Below the pieces are notes generated by a model. It ran no database searches. It had not been told where the DNA came from and saw only the letters and a program-made list of their open reading frames with translations. A stretch of DNA of 64,000 bases, from contig OZ022256.1 in NCBI GenBank assembly GCA_963978905.1, positions 25,631,426 to 25,695,425 on the forward strand, in the 5' to 3' direction. The translations under genes and the position numbers were made by a program. This document shows, in pieces, positions 55,424-64,000 of this stretch (the first letter of the stretch is position 1; the number at the start of each line of letters is the position of its first letter). The stretch is from Trichostrongylus colubriformis. Its lineage: Eukaryota > Nematoda > Chromadorea > Rhabditida > Trichostrongylidae.

Positions 55424-57383
55424 CGATCGTCATTCTCATTCAGAGGTGGCCAGAGTACAGCAGCCAGCATGGTTCCCGCTTCGCTTAGAGGTAAGGATTT
55501 CAGATATGGCATGCGAAGCAGGATGGGCACCAGGAAGACATGTCGCCTTACGGGTCTCTGGATTCGACCACATCATTCGCGTCACGGTGGTAAGCGTGCA
55601 CGCTCTTCCCCAGGAACGAGCCATTTCGGTGGTTCTGCAGGCATTCCGGTGGTCCCATGACACACTGTGCCGCGCTATTGAGCAGCACGGTCGCGACGTT
55701 GGCGGCACCAGAGTTATGACGTCACCGTCCGCTTGGGCAAGTCCACTGCTGCCGCAGACCCCGTCTATGATCAGGTCTCTCGGACCGAGATCTTTGCCGG
55801 CATTGGTTACGGTTCCACGGCAGATTCTGTCATCAACATCCTTTATTGTAACCACCCTCTTGGGACGAGCGACGAACCCTATCTCCACTCACTACCCCCT
55901 CCCTCTACAGAGGCGCAGTCCTTTTTAGTCAGCGGCAGGTCCCTCACGCTCACCCCGGATCAAAGAGACGCTGTTCGTCTGGGTACTGGGAAACTGCCCA
56001 TAGCCGCCCTACAAGCAGCATTTGGGACAAGCGGGTAAGACGGGTAAGACGTTGGTCGGTTCCCTAATTGCGGCCATTTCCTCTAGCAATCCAGGGCCCA
56101 CCGTCATCGTCACTATATCTACTAATGCTGCCGTGGCTCAATTCACGGAGACCCTACTCTCGCTCGGCGACTTCCCTCAGCTCACGGTGGTCAGGCACAT
56201 CGCCGACACCGCCGCTGCCGACAACCGGTGTCCCACCGCTGTAGACCTGTGTAAAATACTCAAGACCCTGGGCGCCGACCAGTTGGACGCTGATGATCTG
56301 GAAGTCTGCCACAACTTCCGGCAGTATCGCCAGCTTCTTGAGGATTACTTAGAGCACCCGGATCTCGTACCCGAAATGTCTGATGAAGACAAGGAGGAGT
56401 ACGAGATTGCCGAGCAATACATTTCGCGGACCCTCAAGCGCATGGTGCGCATCATGTTTAAAGTGCGGCGCCCTTCAGTCATATGTATGACAACGGCTTC
56501 CCTGCTAAACTCGACCGCTTCGCGCACCGGTATTTTTACGCCGCACATCTCCTCGTTCCATACCGTAATCGGGGACGAGGCGTCCCAGATTCCGGAGCTC
56601 GCTCTTTTGGCTATCGCAAGTCGGCTTCCCCGGGCACGCCACGTGTACATCGGCGATGTACACCAACTCGCTCCCCACTCAAAATGTCCGGCGAGTAGCA
56701 ACCCGGTGCTCCATGGCGCGCGCAGCGTCATGAGTCTACTCACCAACGCCCCTGCTGTCCCGGTGGCTCCCCTAATCACTACGTTCCGCTCCCACCCTGC
56801 CTTAGTGGCCTTGCCAAACTGCCTCGCCTACCAAGGCGCTCTGGTTAGCGGGACCCCCGCCCAAGCCCGGCAGATGTTATTCCAGGTCATGGCCTTTCCG
56901 GCCCCCAAATTCCCTTTGCCTTTGTTAACGTGTACGCTGAGTCCGTGCGCGCCGCGACCGGTCTCATTACAATGAGGAGGCCGAAGTTAGCACAGACTTC
57001 ATTAGGCAGTTGATTGCGCGCGGTATTTGTCCGGCCGATATTTGCGTAATCACCTTTTATAGGGAATAGTACCGTCAAATCCGGGATCGACTGGCCGCCA
57101 TGGACGTGGAGCTTACGACGGTGGATTCCGTACAGGGACGCGAGAAAGAGGTAGTGATTCTCCTTCCCACTAAAACGATTTTGCTCCAGAGTCCGCCGAA
57201 TTTTTGAACGACTATCGCCGCCTTAATGTGGCCATATCGCGTTGCCGACAAGGACAATTTATCTCTGGACACACGCGATCCCTCCTAGCTATCCCGTCCT
57301 GGGGCCGAGTTCTACAGTGGGCCCACTCGATCAGAGCCGTCATACAATATACCGACATCGACCGTTTCCTTCGATCGCTCTAG
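55400..57383 (+). CDS. UPF1/NAM7-type superfamily 1 helicase domain (frameshifted)
   Basis: All major SF1B motifs are present in order. Q-motif-like LTPDQRDAV comes before 56000. Walker A follows as GQAGKTGKT (56025-56051, with a repeated GKT), then motif II IGDEASQ (56568-56588), motif III IGDVHQLAP (~56649-56675), motif IV TTFRSHPAL (56778-56801), motif V VDSVQGREKE (57121-57150) and motif VI RRLNVAISR (57216-57243). DEAxQ and the RRLNVAISR ending are characteristic of UPF1, SMG-2, ZNFX1 and arterivirus/nidovirus-like helicases. The preceding 55430-55650 part may be a 1B-like beta barrel. Frame changes lie near 55415, 55710, 56020, 56900, 56965 and 57180, with TAG at 57067; the last frame ends at TAG 57381-57383. 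Likely role: RNA or RNA-DNA unwinding for the element; inferred. Confidence 0.88.
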
Positions 57384-57458
57384 GGATTCATTCCGGTGAG
57401 GCCGTTCCCTTTCTTTACCTGTCTGGTTTCTTAAAGTCCGGGTCGGAGTTTGGGCAAC

Positions 57459-57467
57459 GAGGGGAGG
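57459..57467 (+). other. Polypurine tract
   Basis: GAGGGGAGG abuts the 3' LTR's initial TG, the expected place for the plus-strand primer. Confidence 0.8.
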
Positions 57468-57829
57468 TGTAAGCCGCGCCGTGCAGACGGCTCGGCATGC
57501 TTTTACGATGACTCATGCAAGTGTTTCAGGGCGTGCCGATCCAACGGAGCGAGGAGGCGAGGAGTCGACCGTCTGCTCGGACCGGAGGTAGCTGCCCGGT
57601 ACCGTACCCCACCCCCAGGGGGCGAAGCCCTTGTTCTGCGAGAGAAGTCCGGACTATGATGCGCCGTGCATCTTATCTCCTGTGTTGTATCCATATGTAT
57701 TTGTAATCCTGTCATTAACCTCCTTCATATTGTCCTGCTTTTGCTGCTTTAAAGATAAACTTATTTATTTAATCTTCTTTTATTATACAGAAGCACAGGT
57801 GGCACCTTCCGCTGCGCCACGCAGCTGAC
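57468..57829 (+). repeat. 3' LTR
   Basis: 362 bp, ~99% identical to 44003-44362; the differences are four substitutions and a 2-bp insertion near 57690. It is followed by TTAAG, the second target-site copy. Confidence 0.93.
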
Positions 57830-57984
57830 TTAAGACAGCGCCCACCAGGGTCAAGCGTGAAGCCAAGGAAAATTTTCAAAAAACATGACTCCTCCTACAA
57901 AAAGAGGGGCTCCATACGACTCCCACCCTTTCTTCCGGCTCCACTACTTCTGTGGTTTCTACCCAGCCAGTCCGATTCACCAAG

Positions 57985-59100
57985 GAAATTAAGAGCCTGT
58001 GGTCAAAAATACAAGAGCCTAACAAAACTCAGACTCCGAAACGAAAGCGACGCCGACCATTGGTGAACTGCTCGTCCTCTGTGACAAAGGAAAAGGCCTA
58101 AAAGTCATGCAAATTGTGCAGCAAGAATAAAGAACACAAAAATAGGAATAGAAGAGTTAAAAGGTAAAAGATAAGCTAAATAGGAGTCATGCAATACGCT
58201 CCACAGCGCCCATCTAGTCGCGCGTCGCTACAGCGATAGCGACGCGGCGATCAGATAGAGCGCGGTATCTTCTCCGTGCTAAATTTGGACATTTTCCGAA
58301 TACTGGAAACTTTACATAGACTCCACCCTCCAAAGTACTGTAAGCTGTTTTCTTAATAACTTCCTTAGACCATTCTATTTGCCGTTTGGTTAGCCTTATG
58401 GTTGCGTAGTTCTCGATATGGGTATCCAGTCAAGGAAAATTTTAAAAATTTTGAAGTGCTCTACTTCAAATGGTCATAGCTTTCTTCAAACTCAACCGTG
58501 TGAGTGCTGTCTTGTTATCCGGAGTCTGCAAGGTTGCCGCTTTCAAATGACTGCCAGGACTATGTCTTCTCTTAAAAATGAAAGAAGTTATTTTAAGGAA
58601 AGCCAGTCGAGAAATTTTTTTCGCCGGAGTCGCTAGATCTTTCCACGAGTCTTTGGAAAAAATGATCCATTGTGTCTGCTACACCTCCAGTACGCATCTT
58701 CTGCTTTCAGAAGGTCAACGGGAGGGTGGTTGACCTTGGCTGACCTCGTTGCGGGATGCGCCATGCATGAGGTCTTCCTTCCCATTCTCCGTGAATACAA
58801 ATGCTTATCCAGCCCGCATAGTGGCTCGCAAGCATTAGTTCACGTGCTTGCAATCGTGATAGGATATGAAGGAAGTCTATATCAGCTAATTTTTCGATTT
58901 TACAACATATTTTCTGAAGTATTCATTCACGGTAGCACCCGTGGATAGGTATCGCTTTCCACGGGTGCTACCGTGAATGTATTTCGGGAGTGTATCTGTA
59001 CGTGGTTTCTGTGCCAGATCTAACGGAAGGGTAATTTGCATTGGCCGGCTCGTAGTCGATCGCGCCATGCATGAGGTTTTGCATGGCGATTAAGTTAAAT
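57985..59100. repeat. Diverged segmental duplication, copy 1
   Basis: Matches 61700-63400 in the same order, with substitutions and indels: blocks GATTAAGAGCCT-like start, CGAAACGAAAGCG, GTATCTTCTCC, TTTGGACATTTT, GGTTGCGTAGTTC. At 58280-58285 it reads GCTAAATTTGG where copy 2 carries a transposon. No gene recognised in either copy. Confidence 0.75.
58925..58978. repeat. Perfect 21-bp hairpin
   Basis: ATTCACGGTAGCACCCGTGG(A) at 58925-58945 is repeated inverted at 58958-58978 with a 12-nt loop. Flanks on both sides contain a related GTATT motif. Could be an RNA hairpin, a protein site or a tiny fold-back insertion. Confidence 0.9.
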
Positions 59101-59659
59101 TAATTTCGGGTTCGGACCCAGTTAGTCAATTTTATCACATCTCCCCCTACACTTTGGACCATCAGCCTAACAAATTCCGTTGATCACTGTCTACCTCAAT
59201 GATTACGACCCCCCCTCTCAGCGAATACTACCCCACCTGTCGAGCCTCGACGGAGGCTTGACTCTGGCTCCCACCGTCTCAAAATGGCCGACACTTGCCA
59301 TAAAAATTTACCAGCGGATCAGCGGTGGCAACTATTTGGGGAGAAGGGCATGATGTCGATCGATATAAGATAGGATGAACAAAATCTCGGTAGTGAAGGG
59401 AACGCTATCAAAGGGAAAACCGATTATCGCTGAATTTCGGAAGGGAGGTAACCCCAATCAGAAACTTGTCATTATGCCCAGTTCCAGGCAGTGATATCGT
59501 CCAGGCCGAAGTCGAAAGGTCATATTTTTAGGGTTCTTCAATTATGTACTCTTCAATAAGGTCAAGCGTGGCGTCGAGGAAAATTTTCAAAAATTACGAT
59601 CCCCCCCCCCCTCCCCCCCCCAAAGGGTGCCTCCATACGACCCTTCCCCCACTTAGAAC

Positions 59660-60962
59660 GCTATTTTTATGGCTTCTTCTCAGCCAATGCGAGACTCCAT
59701 AACGGCAAACAGTTGGAAATACTCAGGCCATCTAGTGAGTCTCGAGATCAGTTCACTGGCACGCACCATTGCTAAGTCCGTTTCCGACGCATCGGGATTT
59801 GCGGACCGTGTCAAGTTCTCCAGCTGTACGCAGTATTCCGTGACCGATTTTTCCATCTTGAGTGGTTTCAGTTTTACACGTGATTCCATCCGTTTCGCCG
59901 AAGTATTATCGGCAAATTTACTCTCTCTAACTGTCATAGGAAGCGTTTTCATGACCGCCTTGAAATACCCTTCTAACTTCTCACTCATAAGGTGAATTCG
60001 CCTATCATCCGGTAGTCTGATTCTACCATACTTCATCGAAGACGATCTCACAAACTCAGTAAATCTCTTGCCATTTGGGTCGCCAAATCCTTCACCTCTG
60101 GAAGGGCCATGGCTGCCAATGTTGTCCCCACCCCACTATCAAAACGCGAAAACGGTTTATTATAAATTGGAGGCTAACCTGTTAGGTGGTTGTCCTTCGC
60201 CGATGTGGGTGGCACCGTAGCTTACTTGGGCTCGTTCTCGACAGCGTTCATCTGCAATGAATCCGGTTGCGTAGGCTGTGTGCCACCGAAAGGACTATTC
60301 TGTTTCAAGAGACGCTTACTTTGAGCTGCACTTACGGCATCAAACTCGACTGGGGTTAGCGCCGCATCTGACGACATGTCACTGGCATTTAGCAACCGAA
60401 ATGAGTTGCGAAACTCATTCTGGTCACCTTGCTCCGTTTCCATTGTAGTCGACTGATCAGTGGAGGGAGCCTGCAAGAGATATGCTTGTGTGGCTTTCTG
60501 TATGTCTAAAAGCTATGGCGTCCTGCAAGGACTACCTCTATGGACTTAACGTTTAACAAATTCGATAGTACGCGCATGCATTTATCATCATGCTGTGCCT
60601 GTTCAAATATAATATCTAGCTCTTCACAGATTCGCATTTGCTTCCGACGCCGTTTCCAAAACCCTGTCTGCTGACTCATATATAAGGTCTAGCGCCCTTA
60701 GTATCGCTTCGCATTCAGGCTCGATCAACCCATTAGTTCTCTTGCCATTTGCCCTAGTGTGATGGTTTCCTCATCACCTAGTCTGGTTGCTATACTTTTC
60801 ACTGTCTCCTGTAGTTTCCTAAGTCTGCTGATTCTGTTGCGTTGAACGCAGTACTTGGGCTCTGAGCTGTGCCAGCTTTTGCTGCACTCTGTCCATTTTG
60901 GTGTCTCTGACATCGACCTCCTCCAGCATGCGATTCAGTTCTCGCTCCATATCGTCTGCCAT
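59660..60962 (-). pseudogene. Antisense gag relic of a second LTR element
   Basis: The - strand ATG at 60962-60960 starts a coiled-coil-like frame ([20 protein letters not shown]). The frame is interrupted near 60840, then pieces at 60725-60913 and 60222-60476 follow. At 59680-60051 comes a capsid-type Gag region ([39 protein letters not shown]) resembling nematode Ty3/gypsy Gags. No RT follows, and no LTRs were identified. It is unrelated to the Gag at 45803. Confidence 0.7.
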
Positions 60963-61699
60963 AATTTCGCCCTGAAACACGTGTCCTTTCGGTGTGAGGA
61001 CATCGGTGCTACCTTAGCCTATCCGATAGATCTGAGCTTCCGTTCCGGAGGCTATGAGGTGATTCATGTAGTTGCTTGCAAAGAAAACGGTTTTTTTTTT
61101 GCGCAGCGGTCAGCCTTGCAAGAACCATCTTCTGTTCTGCAGTTTGCACTGCCACTTCTCTGAGCGCAAACTGTAGCTGCACTTTGCAGCTCGTCGAGCC
61201 CGCCGCCCTATCAACGGCTCAGAGGCTCGCTTGGCTACTTCGGAAATCCGAGAGCTCCTCGGTTTCCTACTGCCGTCAACCTACCTTACCACCGAGCCAA
61301 GAATGATTCGACCCCAATGTAATGGAGCATGCGCTCCGCTGGATTGAGAAACACGTAAAGATGGTGTCTAACACGAGTAACTCACCGTTTAGGTTTGACG
61401 TTCCGATACAGTAGGTAGGCACCGCTCGCTAGCAGACGGTCCGATGAATTAGTCCCTGGTAACCAAATCAGTGGGTTTATAAAGATGGTGAGGGCGCGAA
61501 ATTATAGATGTGGAGGGGAAAAGAAAAAAGTAGATCTGGCGTGAAAACACCAGTCGATAGGCACTTCTCGTACCGTAATTATCCTTGCCATGCACAAGAT
61601 CAATATTATTAATGGTAAGAAAACATCAATACAACGAGATTAGACTGGACTACACAAATACATAGATTGCATAGCATTCCTCACAGAAACAAGCATCAG

Positions 61700-63400
61700 G
61701 AGATTAAGAGCCTAGGGTTAAAGAAAACATTGAAGTCAAACTCCTGATAAAATGAAAGTAGCAAGAGCCCAACAAAACTTATATTCCAAAACAAAAGCGT
61801 CTAATATAAGAACCTAATGAATTCGATGCTTGTATTCCGAAACGAAAGCGTCGTCGACCATCAGTAATGTGCTCGTTCTCTGATGACAAAGGAGAAGGCT
61901 TGAAGATCATGCAAGTTATGCGGCAAGGATAAAGGAGGAAAAAATGAGAACATAAGAGTTAGAAACTAAACAGGAGCCATAACGCGCTCCACTACGCCCC
62001 ATCTAATGGCCGCGTCCCTCGCGGTAGCAATTCGACGAGATGGGGAGTGGTATCTTCTCCATACTACAGGGTGCGCCAAAATTACGTGCGCAAATATCCA
62101 CGGTTGTAAAAACGGGTAAACAAAGAGTTGCGGACTGATTTTTTGGTAACAGTTTATTAAGAGCATTCGGTTACAAAATATATGATTACAACTCAAAATG
62201 TCCTCCTTTGGCACGGATGCAGGCCTTGAGACGAGATGGAAAGTTGTCCACCGTGGCGCGCAGGTACTCCGGGGGAATTTCATCCTAATCTTTTAGAAGG
62301 TCTTTCTTCAGGGTTTCAATCGTGTGGTCGTGCTTCGAGCAGGCCTTGCTTTCCAAGTAGGACCATGCAGAATAGTCCATCAGACTAAGATCAGGACTAT
62401 TCGATGGCCAATCTTGAGCACGGAGCTTGAGAGGTTGTCTTGACACCACTGCTGTGTCACCTTTGACCGATAAGCTGGTGCCGAATCCTGCTGAAATGCG
62501 AGTGGACCAAATGCGAAGTGGCACTTTGTCCACGGCATCAAGGTGTTCTTCAGTACGGTTTCCCAATAAACCCTATGTTGATTTTGGTATCTTCTTCGAT
62601 AAAAATGAGTGATGACTTGACTCCATACGTAATGGCGGCCCAAATCATGATTATTTTTGGATGATCAAAACGTTCCTGTATTCTCCCTTTGTCGTTAGCC
62701 TCCTCAAGGGATGTGCAATGCACACGAACATTTTGCCGGTTGAAGGTCGACTCCACCGTGAAAAGCTTCTCATCCGAAAAGACAATGTCTCGATGGCGCG
62801 CCGACCTGAACTACTGATGAACGCTAATCGAAGTGGATGAGAGCCAACCATTGTGTGAGAAAGAACGCCGATGACTGCGACTTTGAATGGAGATAGATGG
62901 GAACGAAATCAAAACCTTCATAGCCATTTCACCCCATATTCCTGCAAAAAAATACTAGATCAAGCACCGCAATCCCGCGCACGTAATTTTGGCGCACTCT
63001 GTAGATTTGGACATTTTTTTGAATACTGGAAACCTTACTCAGACTCCATCTGTCAAAGCACTGTGAACTGCTTTCTTAAGAACTCCCTTGGACTAATCTC
63101 TTTGCCGCCTGGTTTCCCTAATGGTTGCGTAGTTCCCACTATGGGTATTCAGTAACTTCTTTCAAACTTCACCATGTGAGTGCGGTCTTGTTGTCCGGGG
63201 TGTGCGAGGTTGCCGCTTACAAAAGGCTACCTGAACTATGCCATATCTCCAAAGTGAAAGAACATACTTCAAGGGAAACGAGTCGAGGAAGTTTTTTATT
63301 TGAAGTTGCAAGATCTTCCCAGGAATCTTCGGAAAAATGATCCATTGTGTCTGTTTACGTATCTTCAGCGCTCAGAAGATTATCAGATCTGTCCCTTAAG
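61700..63400. repeat. Diverged segmental duplication, copy 2 (interrupted)
   Basis: Counterpart of 57985-59100, split by the Tc1/mariner element 62067-63001. Alignable parts run before 62066 and after 63004. Confidence 0.75.
62067..63001 (-). mobile_element. Tc1/mariner-superfamily element with broken transposase
   Basis: 935 bp; termini CAGGGTGCGCCAAAATTACG and the mirrored CGTAATTTTGGCGCACTCTG, TA at 62065-62066 and 63002-63003. On the - strand the transposase is readable in overlapping frames: a beta-strand region (62550-62756), PLAFQQDSAPAYRS with the second catalytic Asp (62380-62643), and WPSNSPDLSLMDYSAW with the third acidic residue as Asp (62285-62566). Frames are shifted and the N-terminal DNA-binding domain is absent. 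Confidence 0.87.
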
Positions 63401-64000
63401 GTTACCATTTGCTGCGAGCAATATCCACGATAGAAGTAGTTAGGTATAGAGCGTCAAACCAATGTAGTAGGATTCGTGCGGGCGCAGCGGGCGGTCGGGT
63501 CCGTCATCACTCTGCCAGCGACGACACTTTTTTTTCTTCTGACGACTTTCTTCTCGGATAATCTGGCTACTTATTCCGTCTGTACCTAGCTGCTAGGCCC
63601 TGCTTTCCGAACCAACTGTTACCGCTTCTTGCTGCTTCTACTGACATCGGCTAACTGCTGATTCCGCTTGGATTGTACCTGGCTGATTTCGGCAGAGGCG
63701 CGCTGATATTCCTATCAATCTGGTGATCAATTCGATCGGTCTGTTTGCTCTGCGCCAAGACTACAACTGCTCCCTTGTGGCTGGGGAATTTCGAATCTTC
63801 AAGCCACCAGCACAGGTGAATCGGTTCTTAAGTGTTGTTTGGTCGTTTCAATGGATACGGTCCTAGCCTTCTGTTCAGTCTAGCAATATTTCTAAGGTTA
63901 CTTCCGTACTCGATAGTTACGATGAATTTGAACGTAGGCGTTCGGTTGTCATTATTGGTGTAAGGGAAAGTAATGCTCCTTTTTCATCTGATAGAGTGCT
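63401..64000. other. Right end of window, nothing recognised
   Basis: Pyrimidine-rich, CTG-containing DNA with no convincing coding frame, RNA gene or repeat on either strand. Confidence 0.4.

Larger units (their letters stand above)
44003..57829 (+). mobile_element. 13.8 kb Ty3/gypsy-type LTR retrotransposon with Env-like and helicase genes
   Basis: Bounded by two LTRs (44003-44362, 57468-57829), each beginning TGTAAGCCGCG and ending GCAGCTGAC, with PBS and PPT adjacent. Flanking CTAAG (43998-44002) and TTAAG (57830-57834) give a 4-bp TAAG, or imperfect 5-bp, target duplication. Gene order: Gag/Env-like, protease, RT, RNase H, integrase (order RT-RH-IN marks Ty3/gypsy), then a UPF1-like helicase ORF. 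Ordinary Ty3/gypsy elements are 5-8 kb. About twelve frameshifts and two TAG stops make this copy probably inactive, although LTR identity is ~99%. Confidence 0.92.

Noticed and set aside
53253..57383. Helicase region as an integrated RNA virus
   Set aside because: It is enclosed by LTRs with the PPT after it, and no RNA-dependent RNA polymerase or other viral replicase motif was seen nearby.
44003..57829. BEL/Pao or copia assignment
   Set aside because: Order RT-RNase H-IN, YLDD, gypsy-like RT blocks and a GPY/F-like module indicate Ty3/gypsy; copia has IN before RT.
1..64000. CRISPR arrays, rRNA, spliced-leader RNA genes
   Set aside because: No regularly spaced short repeats, rRNA blocks or SL1-type sequence noticed on either strand.

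Overview
This window looks like chromosomal DNA of a rhabditid, probably clade V (strongylid or hookworm-like) nematode. The evidence is multi-exon genes with worm-type splice sites, one GC-AG intron, introns crowded with mariner/Tc-type elements, and GC-containing minisatellites. No bacterial features, CRISPR array or rRNA were seen.

There are two convergent host genes. On the + strand, a MICU1-type mitochondrial calcium uptake regulator runs from beyond the left edge to 12684; its exons at 222-567 are separated from the rest (11415-12684) by a ~10.8 kb intron full of repeats. On the - strand, an hnRNP U-like gene (SAP, long acidic/basic/proline-rich linker, SPRY, P-loop kinase-like domain, proline-rich tail) occupies about 40 exons from 38605 down to 17817. 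Its first exon(s) were not found. Its introns hold a 401-bp-period tandem array (19-22.8 kb), fold-back elements and mariner relics.

From 38.7 to 44 kb lies repeat-rich DNA: a mariner nested in another mariner, fold-back MITEs, and a MITE carrying a near-perfect palindrome.

The standout is a 13.8 kb LTR retrotransposon at 44003-57829. It has 360/362-bp LTRs, a primer-binding site that fits initiator tRNA-Met, and a polypurine tract touching the 3' LTR. Its order is: Gag fused in frame to an Env-like membrane glycoprotein; aspartic protease; Ty3/gypsy-type reverse transcriptase, RNase H and integrase; then a separate ~4.1 kb ORF encoding a UPF1/NAM7-type superfamily 1 helicase with a long Pro/Ser- and RG-rich N-terminal extension. 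A good 3' splice site just before the helicase ORF suggests it was made from a spliced mRNA. The reading frames carry about a dozen frameshifts and two in-frame TAG stops, although the LTRs are about 99% identical.

From 57.8 to 64 kb there is a pair of diverged duplicated segments, one split by a Tc1/mariner element (the other preserves the empty site), plus an antisense gag relic of a different LTR element. No host gene was recognised there.
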